Assembly (NCBI RefSeq): GCF_013409345.1 | Contig: NZ_JACCBB010000001.1 | Coordinates: 3,224,001 to 3,288,000 of the forward strand | Origin: Kineococcus aurantiacus | GTDB lineage: Bacteria > Actinomycetota > Actinomycetes > Actinomycetales > Kineococcaceae | DNA: 64,000 nucleotides | Reading direction: 5' to 3' | Shown: positions 1-8,592 of the stretch, one piece after another | Position numbering within the stretch: the first letter of the stretch is position 1 | Layout of the letters: every line of letters starts with the position of its first letter | The notes under the pieces: generated by a model | What the model saw: the letters and a program-made list of their open reading frames with translations, nothing else | What the model was told of the DNA's origin: nothing | Database searches by the model: none | Made by a program: the position numbers and the translations under genes

Positions 1-499
1 CAGCTACCTGCCGCTCATGGCGGACAGCGAGCGGGGTCTGGGGCGTCCTGAGCGGGCGCTCGACCTGGCCACCTCCAAGGAGGCGGCGGGTCTGGACACG
101 CCGGCCAAGGTGGAGATGCTCATCGTCGCCGCGGGCGCGCGGCACGACCTGGGGCAGCACGAGGCCGCAGTCGTGTCCTTGCAGGTCCCGCAGCTGCGCA
201 CCAACAGCCGCGCGCCCTGGCGCGCCCGTCTCTGGTACGCCTACGCGGACGCGCTGATCTCCGTGGGCCGCGCCGCCGAGGCGCGGGAGTGGCTCGTGAA
301 GGCCGCCGAGGCGGACACCGACGGTGAGACCGATGCGGCGGAACGTCTCGACGAGCTCGACGGCATCGTCTTCGAGGAGGACTGGGACGACGAGGCGGGC
401 GACGAGGCGGACGACGAGGCGGACGACGAGGCGGGCGACGAGGTCGACGCGAGCGACGACGTCGCCGCGGACGACGACCCGGCCGAGGACGAGGACTGA
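1..499 (+). CDS. TPR-like protein with acidic tail (5' partial)
   Basis: The reading frame is open from the first complete codon of the window (position 2), so the gene starts upstream; the ATG at 17 is probably internal. The visible part is helical and Ala/Leu/Arg-rich, with a tetratricopeptide-like spacing (a segment reading WRARLWYAYADALISVGRAAEA around residues 75-95 of the visible part). It ends in about 40 residues made almost only of Asp, Glu and Ala, encoded by a 12-bp tandem repeat. TPR-like folds usually mediate protein contacts; the partner is unknown. The next gene starts 3 nt after the stop codon, so the two are probably cotranscribed. The TPR assignment is from residue pattern only. 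Confidence 0.6.
   Translation, partial: SYLPLMADSERGLGRPERALDLATSKEAAGLDTPAKVEMLIVAAGARHDLGQHEAAVVSLQVPQLRTNSRAPWRARLWYAYADALISVGRAAEAREWLVKAAEADTDGETDAAERLDELDGIVFEEDWDDEAGDEADDEADDEAGDEVDASDDVAADDDPAEDED
389..448 (+). repeat. 12-bp tandem repeat, five units, coding Asp-Glu-Ala-Asp/Gly
   Basis: Five consecutive 12-bp units of the form GACGAGGCGGRC, the last one diverged, lie in frame inside the TPR-like gene and encode the acidic tail. A repeat in register with the codons can gain or lose units without a frameshift, so tail length may vary between strains. Confidence 0.75.
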
Positions 500-502
500 G
501 CC

Positions 503-1039
503 GTGCGGGTGTACTGGCCGACGACCTTGAAGGGGCTGGCGCGGCTCGCCGGGAGCGGTGAGCTCGCGGCGGCACCCGTCACCGTCCACGCCGTCACGCC
601 CACGTTGCGGGACTTCTACGCCGACGCGGACCCCCGCGACCTGGAGGAGGAGCTCGAGTACGTCGCGATGACGGACGCGGCGGGCGAGTCGGTACGCCTG
701 CTGGCCGGCGAGCTGGCCGGGGAGCCGGCGGCCGTCCCCCGGCGGGTGGTGCTGGCCCTGGACGTCCCGGACGACGCGGTCACGTCCGAGCGCAGGTCGT
801 GGTCGGCGCCGGAGCGGTCGCGGGTGCTCCTCGGCGTGCCCCTGCGGGTCGAGGACCTCGCCAGCGTCCACGTCGACGACGCAGAGGCCGAGGCCGACGT
901 CCGCGCGGCCGTCGCGGCCCTCCCCGCCGCCGACGGCGGCGACGAGGACGCGCGGTTCACGGTCGAGGCCTGCGAGGGTCACGACCTGCTCTGGTACGAC
1001 GCCGGGGAGCTGCCGCTCCTGCTGGCCGCCGGCGGGTGA
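503..1039 (+). CDS. DUF6912 family protein
   Basis: This is a 178-residue soluble protein beginning with MRVYWPTTLKGLARLAGSGE, the N-terminus I associate with the actinobacterial DUF6912 family. Its function is unknown. The GTG start lies 3 nt after the upstream stop codon, so it is probably read from the same message. It contains an acidic middle and C-terminal half and no membrane segment or signal peptide. It converges on the DUF2505 gene with a single base between the two stop codons. The family name is from memory of the N-terminal pattern; the reading frame itself is secure. Confidence 0.7.
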   Translation: MRVYWPTTLKGLARLAGSGELAAAPVTVHAVTPTLRDFYADADPRDLEEELEYVAMTDAAGESVRLLAGELAGEPAAVPRRVVLALDVPDDAVTSERRSWSAPERSRVLLGVPLRVEDLASVHVDDAEAEADVRAAVAALPAADGGDEDARFTVEACEGHDLLWYDAGELPLLLAAGG

Positions 1040-1040
1040 C

Positions 1041-1541
1041 CTACGGGCGGGCGGTCCACTCCTGGGCGAGCTGGACCTCCGACCGGATCAGCCGCAGCAG
1101 CCCCGGGAGCGCGGCCTTCTCCACCTGACCCCCCAGCACCGGCACGCGGACGGTCAGCGTCCCGTCCATCGTCAGGACGCTGCCCGTCCCGGCGGCGGTG
1201 AGCACCGAGGTCGCCGTCAGCTCCACGGGCGCCGAGCGCACGGTGAGCGTCAGCCGGGCCCGGTGCGAGCCGTCGGCGGCGGCGGGCTCCCAGCGCTCGA
1301 CCTGGTCGACGACGGCCGTGGCGCCGAGGAACTTGGCCGCCGCCGCGGGCAGGACGTCCGTGCGGACGGTCCGCGACGTCGTCACGACGTGCACCTCGCC
1401 CTCGCGGGTCACCGACTCGCTGTGGTCGACGACCTCGGGGGAGTCGGCCCGGGCCCGCAGGAAGGCCGGGTCCAGGAGGACGGCCAGGACGGCGTCGGGG
1501 GCGATGGGGAACGACGAGCGCTCGGAGAACGGGGCGGGCAC
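1041..1541 (-). CDS. DUF2505 domain-containing protein (START/SRPBCC-like)
   Basis: This is a 166-residue protein. The order of elements (SSFPIAPDAVLAVLLDPAFL near the N-terminus, then SVTREGEVHVVTTSRTV, then a C-terminal helix with LIRSEVQLAQEWTA) matches the DUF2505 family, which adopts a START-like lipid or ligand-binding fold. No ligand is known. The GTG start at 1541 follows the stop codon of the upstream minus-strand gene by 3 nt, making this the last gene of a three-gene operon read away from glutamate dehydrogenase. Confidence 0.8.
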   Translation of the reverse strand: MPAPFSERSSFPIAPDAVLAVLLDPAFLRARADSPEVVDHSESVTREGEVHVVTTSRTVRTDVLPAAAAKFLGATAVVDQVERWEPAAADGSHRARLTLTVRSAPVELTATSVLTAAGTGSVLTMDGTLTVRVPVLGGQVEKAALPGLLRLIRSEVQLAQEWTARP

Positions 1542-1544
1542 GGG

Positions 1545-1814
1545 TCAGTGGTTCCTTCCGGGGACGAGGACGGCCAGGGGGCCGGCCAGGGCTCGGGCGA
1601 GCGCGACCTCCACCTCGGTCACGGCACCGGCCGGGACGGGGGCGGGGAGGTCGCGCAGCCGCTGCGCGGCGTCGTCGACGGCGGTGGCCGCGGCGCGGAC
1701 GGCGTCCTGCTCGGGAGCGGCGACGAGCGCGGCGGCGCGGTGCAGCCGGCCGGCCAGCGCGGCCAGGCCGGCGGCGTCCCCGCGCGCGGGCCCCACGAGG
1801 TCCACGACGGTCAC
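1545..1814 (-). CDS. Small helical hypothetical protein
   Basis: I do not recognise this 89-residue protein. It starts VTVVDLVGPARGDAAGLAAL and is almost entirely predicted helix, rich in Ala, Val and Leu, with no transmembrane segment or cysteine. The start is chosen at the GTG at 1814-1812 because it overlaps the upstream stop codon as GTGA. The longer open frame that continues to 2159 would run through the gdh promoter. It lies between another small gene and the DUF2505 gene in a tight minus-strand operon. Confidence 0.6.
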   Translation of the reverse strand: MTVVDLVGPARGDAAGLAALAGRLHRAAALVAAPEQDAVRAAATAVDDAAQRLRDLPAPVPAGAVTEVEVALARALAGPLAVLVPGRNH

Positions 1815-1966
1815 CGCGTCAGCAGCCCGTGGACGGCGCACAGCAGGTCGGCGACCGCGTCCGCGGCGTCGGGGTCGCGCAGGTCGACGTGCGTCGCCAG
1901 CAGTTCCCGCGCCAGCGCGGGGGCGGTCGCGGGCGCTGGTGAGACCGGGATCACGCGGGCGGGCAC
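1811..1966 (-). CDS. Small hypothetical protein, first gene of the minus-strand operon
   Basis: This 51-residue protein is not recognised. It begins VPARVIPVSPAPATAPALAR and contains one Cys near the end. The start is set at the GTG at 1966-1964 because a TACAGT hexamer (1978-1973 on the minus strand) ends exactly 6 nt upstream, the leaderless arrangement used by many genes here. The frame stays open further upstream, but that part would overlap the gdh operator. Its stop overlaps the next start as GTGA. Small size and lack of a known family leave some doubt. Confidence 0.5.
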   Translation of the reverse strand: MPARVIPVSPAPATAPALARELLATHVDLRDPDAADAVADLLCAVHGLLTR

Positions 1967-1972
1967 GGGCCC

Positions 1973-2045
1973 ACTGTAGGCGCTGCCCTGCGCGGTGGTG
2001 GTGATCACCACTAGGCTGGGAGTCGCGTACCCACCCGCGAACCGG
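1973..2045. promoter_or_regulatory. Divergent promoters of gdh and the minus-strand operon with a 14-bp palindrome
   Basis: The perfect palindrome GTGGTGATCACCAC lies at 1998-2011, directly abutting the TAGGCT hexamer (2012-2017) that fits as the gdh -10 box. A second hexamer, TACAGT, on the minus strand (1978-1973) serves the small-gene operon. The palindrome occupies the spacer of the gdh promoter and overlaps the expected -35 zone of the opposite one, so one bound dimer could control both. A GGAG Shine-Dalgarno at 2042-2045 precedes gdh. The regulator is unknown. Confidence 0.65.
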
Positions 2046-2052
2046 AGCAGTG

Positions 2053-5000
2053 ATGCCCGCACTCCCCGCCCCCGCCGCCAGCGTCCGCGAGCTCGTGCGA
2101 GCCGCCTCCGCGACACCCGACGCCACGTGGGGGGAGGGCATCCCCGACGCGCTGCGCACCGCGACGGCGGCGGAGCGGCTGCTGCTGGACTACTTCGCGC
2201 ACACGGCCGTCGAGGACCTGTCCGACCGACCGCCCGCCGACCTGGTGCGGGCCGTGGCCTCCCACGTGCGGTGCGGTGCGCTGCGGCCCGCGGGGACCAC
2301 CCTGGTGCGGCTGGTCGACGGCGCGTCGTCGGGGGCCGGCGAGGGGCGTTCGACGGTCGAGGTCGTCACCGACGACATGCCCTTCCTCGTCGACAGCCTC
2401 ACCGCGGCGCTGACCCGCGCCCGCCGGGGCATCCACCTGCTCGTCCACCCGCGGCTGGCGGCCCGCCGGTCGGCCGAGGGCCGGCTGGAGGACCTGCACG
2501 ACGTGGCGACGGCCCCGCCGTCGGAGCCGGCCGAGTCGTGGATCCGCATCGAGGTGGACGCCCACGCCGACGGCGACGAGGACCTCCTGGCCCACCTGCG
2601 CGACGTCCTGGACGACGTCCGGGCGGCGGTGACCGGCTGGCAGCCCATGCGCGCGCGGGCGCTGCAGACCGCCGACGCCCTGCAGATCGACCCGCCCCGG
2701 GGCGTGCCCGACGCCGAGCTGCGCACGGCCGAGCGGTTCCTGCGCTGGATGGCCGACGACCGGTTCACCTTCCTGGGGTACCGCGAGTACGACCTGCAGA
2801 CGCACGGGGACGACGTGTTCCTGGTGGCCCGGCCGGGGTCCGGGCTCGGTGTGCTCGCCGAGCGGCCGGGCCGCGCCGGCGGGCGGGAGCGCAAGCTGTC
2901 GGGGCCGGTGCGGGAGAAGGCGACCGAGCCGCAGGTCCTGGTGGTGACGAAGGCGAACGCGCAGGCCACGGTCCACCGGCCCGCGTTCCTGGACTACGTC
3001 GGGGTCAAGACGTTCGACGAGGCCGGGTGCGTCACGGGGGAGCGCCGCTTCCTGGGGCTGTTCACGTCGGTGGCGTACACCGACTCGGTCAAGCGGGTGC
3101 CGGTGGTGGCCGAGAAGGTCGCCGAGGTGCTGCAGCGCGCCGGGTTCGGCTCCGGGGGGCACTCGGCGAAGGACCTGCTGAGCATCCTGGAGACGTTCCC
3201 GCGCGACGAGCTGCTGCAGTCCGACGTCGACTCGATCCTGGGGACCGCGCTGGCGGTGCTGCGGTTGCAGGAGCGGCGCCGGACGCGGTTGTTCCTGCGG
3301 CGGGACGACTACCGGCGGTTCATGTCGTGCCTGGTGTACCTGCCGAGGGACCGGTACACGACGCGCGTGGGGACCCGGATCGAGCAGTTGCTGCTGGAGG
3401 CCTTCGACGGCGGGTCGGTCGAGCACACGCTGCGGGTCTCGGAGTCGGTGCTGGCCCGGCTGCACGTCGTGGTGCGGGCCCGCGCCGGGGAGGAGCTGGT
3501 CGACGTCGACGTCTCCCAGCTGGAGGCCGACGTCGCCCGCGCCGCGCGGTCCTGGGAGGACGACGTCGTCGACGCCGCCCGCGGGGCCGCCGGGGACGCC
3601 GGGGCCGCGCTGGTGCGCCGCTGGGCCGGGGGCATCCCGGACGGGTACCGGGCCTCGGTGCCGGTCGAGCGGGCCGTGGAGGACCTGCAGCGCGCCGAGG
3701 AGCGGCTGGCCGCCGGGGCGGGGGACCAGCCGCTGCTGGACCTGCGCGAGGACACCGAGCAACCGCGCTCGTGGCGCCTGACGAGCTACCGCACCAGTCC
3801 CGTCACGCTGAGCGCCGTCCTGCCGGTCCTCAGCGACCTGGGGGTGGAGGTGACGGACGAGCGTCCGCACCTGCTGACCCGCGAGGACGGCCGCCGGGTG
3901 TGGGTCGACGACGTGGGGCTGCGGCTGCCCGTCGAGGTGTGGCAGCTGGACGCCGACCCGGCCGCGGCGCGGGCCCGGTTCTGCGACGCGTTCGCCGCGG
4001 CCTGGTCGGGCCGGGCCGAGAGCGACTCCCTGGCCCGGCTGGTGCTGGCCGGTCAGCTGACGTGGCGGCAGGTCGCCGTGGTCCGGGCCCTGGTCCGGTA
4101 CCTGCGGCAGGTCGGCCTGGCCTACTCCCTCGACTACGTCGCCGGCAGCCTGCTGAGCGACGTCGGCATCACGCGGCGCATCGTGCGGCTGTTCGAGGCG
4201 CGGTTCGCGCCGAGCCGCTCGGGCCACGAGGCCGAGCGCGCCGAGCTCGTCGACGCCCTGCAGGAGGAGACCCGGGGGGCCCTGGAGGGGGTCGCGAGCC
4301 TGGACGCGGACCGCATCCTGCGGGCGCTGCTGTCGGTGGTGCAGGCGGTCGTGCGGACCAACGCGTACCAGCACGCCCCGGACGGCTCCGAGCACCCGTA
4401 CCTGTCGTTCAAGCTGTCGCCGAAGCTGGTGGCGGGCATGCCCGAGCCGGCCCCGCACGCCGAGGTGTGGGTGTACTCCCCGCGCGTGGAGGGGGTGCAC
4501 CTGCGCTTCGGCGAGGTCGCCCGCGGCGGGTTGCGCTGGTCGGACCGGCGGGAGGACTTCCGCACCGAGGTGCTGGGCCTGGTCAAGGCGCAGATCGTGA
4601 AGAACGCCGTCATCGTGCCGACGGGGGCCAAGGGCGGTTTCGTCGCCAAGCAGCTGCCGGACCCGTCGGTGGACCGGGACGCCTGGTGGGCCGAGGGGAT
4701 CGCCTCGTACCGGACGTTCATCTCGGGGCTGCTGGACGTCACCGACGACCTGCGGATCGTCGACGGCGTGCGCACCACGGTGCCGCCGGTGGACGTCGTG
4801 CGCTACGACGGCGACGACTCCTACCTGGTCGTGGCCGCCGACAAGGGCACCGCGACGTTCTCCGACATCGCCAACGAGATCGCCGTCTCCCGCGGGTTCT
4901 GGCTCGGTGACGCGTTCGCGTCGGGCGGTTCGGTCGGGTACGACCACAAGGCCATGGGCATCACCGCGCGCGGGGCGTGGGAGAGCGTGCGGCGGCACTT

Positions 5001-6981
5001 CCGCGAGCTGGGGCACGACACCCAGACGGAGCCGTTCACGGTCGTCGGCGTCGGCGACATGAGCGGTGACGTGTTCGGCAACGGGATGCTGCTGTCGCAG
5101 CGGATCCGGCTGGTCGCGGCGTTCGACCACCGGCACGTGTTCCTCGACCCGGACCCGGACCCGGTCGCCTCGCACGCCGAACGGGCGCGGTTGTTCGCGC
5201 TGCCGCGCTCGTCGTGGGCCGACTACGACGCCTCCCTCATCTCCGAGGGCGGGGGCGTGTACCCGCGGACGGCGAAGTCGGTGCCGGTCAGCGCGCAGGT
5301 CGCCGAGCGCCTCGGCCTGGACCCCGCGACCCGCAGCCTGTCGCCGGTGGACCTGCTGCGGGCCGTCCTGGCCGCCCCCGTCGACCTGTTCTGGAACGGC
5401 GGGATCGGGACGTACGTCAAGGCGTCCACCGAGTCGCACGCCGAGGTGGGGGACAAGGCCAACGACGCCATCCGCATCGACGGGCGGGACCTGCGGGTCA
5501 AGGTCGTCGGGGAGGGCGGGAACCTCGGCCTGACCCAGCGGGGCCGCATCGAGGCCGCGACCTCGGGCAACGGCGGGGCGGGCGTCAAGCTCAACACCGA
5601 CGCCATCGACAACTCCGCCGGGGTCGACTGCAGCGACCACGAGGTGAACATCAAGATCCTGCTGGACCACCTGGTGACGCAGGGGCAGCTGGACCCGGCC
5701 GACCGCGACCAGACGTTGCTGCGGATGACCGACGAGGTCGGCCGGCTGGTGCTGCGCGACAACTACGACCAGAACGTCGTGCTGAGCGTGGAGGGCAGCT
5801 TCGCGGCCGGGCTGCTGCCGGCGCACCGGCGGTTCCTGGACGCGCTGGTGCGCAGCGGGGACGTCGACCGGCGGCTGGAGTCGCTGCCGTCGCCGGCCGA
5901 GCTGGACCGCCGCGCCCGCGACGGCGGTGGGCTGACGATGCCGGAGCTGTCGGTGCTCGTCGCCCACGCCAAGATCAGCCTGGGCCGGGCAGTGCTGGAC
6001 AGCTCGCTGCCGGACGAGGCGTGGGTCGCGCAGACGCTGCGCGGGTACTTCCCGGCCGAGCTGGGGGAGCGGTTCGGCGACCACCTGGGCGACCACCCGC
6101 TGCGGCGCGAGATCGCCACCACGGTCCTGGTCAACCACGTCGTGGGCACCGGGGGCCTGACGTTCGCGTTCCGGGCGGCGGAGGAGACCGGCAGCGAGCC
6201 GGCCGACGTCGTGCGCGCGTTCGTGGTGGCCTCGCAGGTCTTCGGGCTGGCCGAGCGGGCCGCGGCCGTGGAGGCGCTCGACGGGCGGGTGGAGGCGTTC
6301 GCGCAGTCCCGGCTGCGCCAGGAGCACCAGCGGCTGCTGGACCGCTCGGTGCGGTGGCTGCTGCACAGCCGTCCCGAGGGGATCGACGTGCCGGCCGAGA
6401 TCGCCCGCTTCGCCCCGGCGGTGGCGCGGCTGGCGCCGCGGATCGCGGACCTGGAGGCCGGTGGCATCGTGAAGGGGGCGGACGCCCGCACCGTCGAGGC
6501 CGACATCGCCTGGTTCACCGAGCGGGGCGTCCCCGTCGGGCAGGCCCGGCTCACGGCCTCGCTGCTGGCGCTGTTCCCGCTGCTGGACGTCGTGGAGGTC
6601 GCGGACGCCACCGGGCGCAGCGTCGAGGAGATCGCCGCGGTCTGGTACGAGCTCTCGCACCGGTACGCCATCGAGTCGGTGCTGAACGGCATCTCGGCGT
6701 TGCCGCGCACGGACCGGTGGCAGTCGCTGGCGCGCGCGGCGCTGCGCGACGACCTGTACGCGGCGCTGCGGGACTTCACCGCGGCCGTGGTCGCCGAGAC
6801 CCCGGCGGGTGCGGAGCTGGACGCGGCCGCGGCGGTGCTGGCCTGGGAGACGGCGCACGCGCCGGCCGTCAAGCGGGCCCAGCAGACGATGGCCGACCTG
6901 GAGGGGGAGCCGGGGGCGGGGGACCTGGCCGCGTTGTCGGTGGGGCTGCGGGCGCTGCGCACGGTCCTGCGGGCGGGCTGA
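2053..6981 (+). CDS. gdh: NAD-dependent glutamate dehydrogenase, large (180 kDa) class
   Basis: This enzyme oxidatively deaminates L-glutamate to 2-oxoglutarate and ammonia with NAD+, feeding amino-acid carbon into the TCA cycle. At 1642 residues it has the length of the bacterial GDH180 class (Streptomyces and Mycobacterium type). Beyond the regulatory N-terminal half, the catalytic core is clear: PYLSFKLSPK near residue 785, RFGEVARGGLRWSDRREDF near 818, the PTGAKGGF glycine/lysine loop near 856, and the dinucleotide-binding VGVGDMSGDVFGNGM near 1000. The ATG at 2053 is preferred over the adjacent GTG at 2050 because it sits 7 nt after GGAG. In mycobacteria this class is controlled by GarA; whether that holds here is unknown. 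Confidence 0.93.
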   Translation: MPALPAPAASVRELVRAASATPDATWGEGIPDALRTATAAERLLLDYFAHTAVEDLSDRPPADLVRAVASHVRCGALRPAGTTLVRLVDGASSGAGEGRSTVEVVTDDMPFLVDSLTAALTRARRGIHLLVHPRLAARRSAEGRLEDLHDVATAPPSEPAESWIRIEVDAHADGDEDLLAHLRDVLDDVRAAVTGWQPMRARALQTADALQIDPPRGVPDAELRTAERFLRWMADDRFTFLGYREYDLQTHGDDVFLVARPGSGLGVLAERPGRAGGRERKLSGPVREKATEPQVLVVTKANAQATVHRPAFLDYVGVKTFDEAGCVTGERRFLGLFTSVAYTDSVKRVPVVAEKVAEVLQRAGFGSGGHSAKDLLSILETFPRDELLQSDVDSILGTALAVLRLQERRRTRLFLRRDDYRRFMSCLVYLPRDRYTTRVGTRIEQLLLEAFDGGSVEHTLRVSESVLARLHVVVRARAGEELVDVDVSQLEADVARAARSWEDDVVDAARGAAGDAGAALVRRWAGGIPDGYRASVPVERAVEDLQRAEERLAAGAGDQPLLDLREDTEQPRSWRLTSYRTSPVTLSAVLPVLSDLGVEVTDERPHLLTREDGRRVWVDDVGLRLPVEVWQLDADPAAARARFCDAFAAAWSGRAESDSLARLVLAGQLTWRQVAVVRALVRYLRQVGLAYSLDYVAGSLLSDVGITRRIVRLFEARFAPSRSGHEAERAELVDALQEETRGALEGVASLDADRILRALLSVVQAVVRTNAYQHAPDGSEHPYLSFKLSPKLVAGMPEPAPHAEVWVYSPRVEGVHLRFGEVARGGLRWSDRREDFRTEVLGLVKAQIVKNAVIVPTGAKGGFVAKQLPDPSVDRDAWWAEGIASYRTFISGLLDVTDDLRIVDGVRTTVPPVDVVRYDGDDSYLVVAADKGTATFSDIANEIAVSRGFWLGDAFASGGSVGYDHKAMGITARGAWESVRRHFRELGHDTQTEPFTVVGVGDMSGDVFGNGMLLSQRIRLVAAFDHRHVFLDPDPDPVASHAERARLFALPRSSWADYDASLISEGGGVYPRTAKSVPVSAQVAERLGLDPATRSLSPVDLLRAVLAAPVDLFWNGGIGTYVKASTESHAEVGDKANDAIRIDGRDLRVKVVGEGGNLGLTQRGRIEAATSGNGGAGVKLNTDAIDNSAGVDCSDHEVNIKILLDHLVTQGQLDPADRDQTLLRMTDEVGRLVLRDNYDQNVVLSVEGSFAAGLLPAHRRFLDALVRSGDVDRRLESLPSPAELDRRARDGGGLTMPELSVLVAHAKISLGRAVLDSSLPDEAWVAQTLRGYFPAELGERFGDHLGDHPLRREIATTVLVNHVVGTGGLTFAFRAAEETGSEPADVVRAFVVASQVFGLAERAAAVEALDGRVEAFAQSRLRQEHQRLLDRSVRWLLHSRPEGIDVPAEIARFAPAVARLAPRIADLEAGGIVKGADARTVEADIAWFTERGVPVGQARLTASLLALFPLLDVVEVADATGRSVEEIAAVWYELSHRYAIESVLNGISALPRTDRWQSLARAALRDDLYAALRDFTAAVVAETPAGAELDAAAAVLAWETAHAPAVKRAQQTMADLEGEPGAGDLAALSVGLRALRTVLRAG

Positions 6982-7006
6982 GCGGACCGCGGATCGGCTG
7001 GGGCCG

Positions 7007-7012
7007 TAGGCT
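7007..7012 (+). promoter_or_regulatory. -10 hexamer TAGGCT of pdtaS (leaderless)
   Basis: TAGGCT ends 6 nt before the GTG start codon of pdtaS, so transcription would begin at or next to the start codon. Confidence 0.6.
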
Positions 7013-7018
7013 CGCGGC

Positions 7019-8530
7019 GTGCCCACCATGTCGGACCTGCTGCAGTCCCAGACGGCGATCGAGGGTGCCGAGGCCGAGTGGCTGCGGCTCCTGGTCGGCG
7101 ACTGGCAGCTGATCTCGGACCTGTCCTTCGCCGACCTCGTGCTGTGGGTCCCCACCGCCGACCGGCAGCACTTCGTCGCCGTGGCGCACTGCCGGCCGAC
7201 GACCGGCCCGACGGTGCACTACGACGACGTCGTGGGGGCGCTGCTGGAGCGGGGCCGCCGGCCGCAGGTCGACACGACCTTCGACGAGGCCCGCAGCCTG
7301 CGCGGGCGCGACCCCGAGTGGGACGACGACGTCCCGGTGCGGGAGGAGACGATCCCCGTCGTCCGCGAGGGCGTGGTGCTGGGGGTCCTGGCCCGGCACA
7401 CCAACCTGGCGACGTCGCGGACACCGAGCCGCCTGGAGCTGAACTACGTCAAGTGCGCCGACGACCTGACGCGGATGATCGCGGCGGGGGAGTTCCCGCA
7501 GACGGCGGCGCCGACGGGCCCGCGCCGGGGGGCGCCGCGCGTGGGGGACGGGATGCTGCGCCTGGACGCGGACGGGGTCGTGACGTACGCGAGCCCGAAC
7601 GCCCTGTCGGCGTTCCACCGCGCCGGGCTCATCGGGGAGCTGGTGGGGGCCAACCTCGCTGAGATCTCCAGCTCGCTGGCCGCCTCGCACCTGCCGGTCG
7701 ACGAGTCGCTGCCGCTGGTGGTGACGGGCCGGGCGCCGTGGCGCACGGACCTGGAGACCGACGCGGCGACGTTGTCGATGCGGGCGATCCCGTTGACGCG
7801 CAGGGAGAACGGGACCGCGACCCGGATCGCCGCGCTGCTGCTGGTCCGGGACGTCTCGGAGCTGCGCCGTCGTGAGCGCGAGCTCATGACGAAGGACGCG
7901 ACGATCCGCGAGGTCCACCACCGCGTGAAGAACAACCTGCAGACGGTCGCGGCGCTGCTGCGGCTGCAGTCGCGGCGCATCCACTCCGAGGAGGGGCGCT
8001 CGGCGCTGCAGGAGGCCATGCGCCGCGTCGAGACCATCGCCACGGTGCACGAGACGCTGTCGCAGGGCATCGACGAGAACGTCGACTTCGACCAGGTCCT
8101 CGACCGCTGCCTCATGATGGCCGCCGAGGTCGCGATGGAGAACGCCGAACGGGTCAAGACCGTCCGCGAGGGCAAGTTCGGTGAGCTGCGCCAGGAGGAC
8201 GCGACGGCGCTCGCGCTCGTCCTGACCGAGCTGGTGACCAACGCCGTGGAGCACGGGTTCGGCTCCGACAAGGCCGGCACCGTGGTGGTGAAGGTCGAGC
8301 ACACGGCCGACGACCGGCTCGAGGTCGTCGTCAGCGACGACGGGGTCGGGCTGCCGGCGGACTTCCAGGTGGGCAGCTCCGGGCTGGGGACCCAGATCGT
8401 GCGGTCCCTCGTGGCGGGGGAGCTGCGCGGGCGCATGGAGTTCGGGGCCAGCTCCACCGGGGGGACCGAGGTGCGGCTGGACCTGCGGGTGCGCCGGGAC
8501 GTCGCCCAGATCGGCAGCGTCCGGAACTGA
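7019..8530 (+). CDS. pdtaS: PdtaS-type sensor histidine kinase
   Basis: This is a 503-residue cytoplasmic histidine kinase. It contains an N-terminal GAF-like sensor (about residues 10-150), a PAS domain (about 170-265), and a HisKA_2 dimerisation/phosphoacceptor helix with EVHHRVKNNLQTVAALLRLQ, in which His300 or His301 is phosphorylated. A C-terminal HATPase follows, with ELVTNAVEHGF and a glycine-rich SGLGTQIV box. In Mycobacterium tuberculosis PdtaS pairs with the ANTAR antiterminator PdtaR, which is not in this window. The convergent neighbour is whiB1, the same gene pair as Rv3220c/Rv3219. No transmembrane segment is present. Confidence 0.88.
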   Translation: MPTMSDLLQSQTAIEGAEAEWLRLLVGDWQLISDLSFADLVLWVPTADRQHFVAVAHCRPTTGPTVHYDDVVGALLERGRRPQVDTTFDEARSLRGRDPEWDDDVPVREETIPVVREGVVLGVLARHTNLATSRTPSRLELNYVKCADDLTRMIAAGEFPQTAAPTGPRRGAPRVGDGMLRLDADGVVTYASPNALSAFHRAGLIGELVGANLAEISSSLAASHLPVDESLPLVVTGRAPWRTDLETDAATLSMRAIPLTRRENGTATRIAALLLVRDVSELRRRERELMTKDATIREVHHRVKNNLQTVAALLRLQSRRIHSEEGRSALQEAMRRVETIATVHETLSQGIDENVDFDQVLDRCLMMAAEVAMENAERVKTVREGKFGELRQEDATALALVLTELVTNAVEHGFGSDKAGTVVVKVEHTADDRLEVVVSDDGVGLPADFQVGSSGLGTQIVRSLVAGELRGRMEFGASSTGGTEVRLDLRVRRDVAQIGSVRN

Positions 8531-8534
8531 GGGC

Positions 8535-8579
8535 AGACGCAGGAGGCCCCTGACCTGCCGGTCGGGGCCTCCTGCGTCT
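8535..8579. terminator. Bidirectional terminator between pdtaS and whiB1
   Basis: A 16-bp perfect stem (8535-8550 with 8564-8579) can be extended by four more pairs inside the loop (8552-8555 with 8560-8563). It lies between the stop codons of two convergent genes. There is no clear U-tract, which is common for actinobacterial terminators. Confidence 0.85.
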
Positions 8580-8592
8580 CAGCGGGTCCGCG

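Noticed and set aside
2011-7155. A 1714-codon open frame on the minus strand opposite gdh
   Set aside because: It is a mirror of the high-GC gdh coding frame: Arg/Gly/Pro/His-rich, no recognisable domain, and it spans the gdh promoter and the start of pdtaS.
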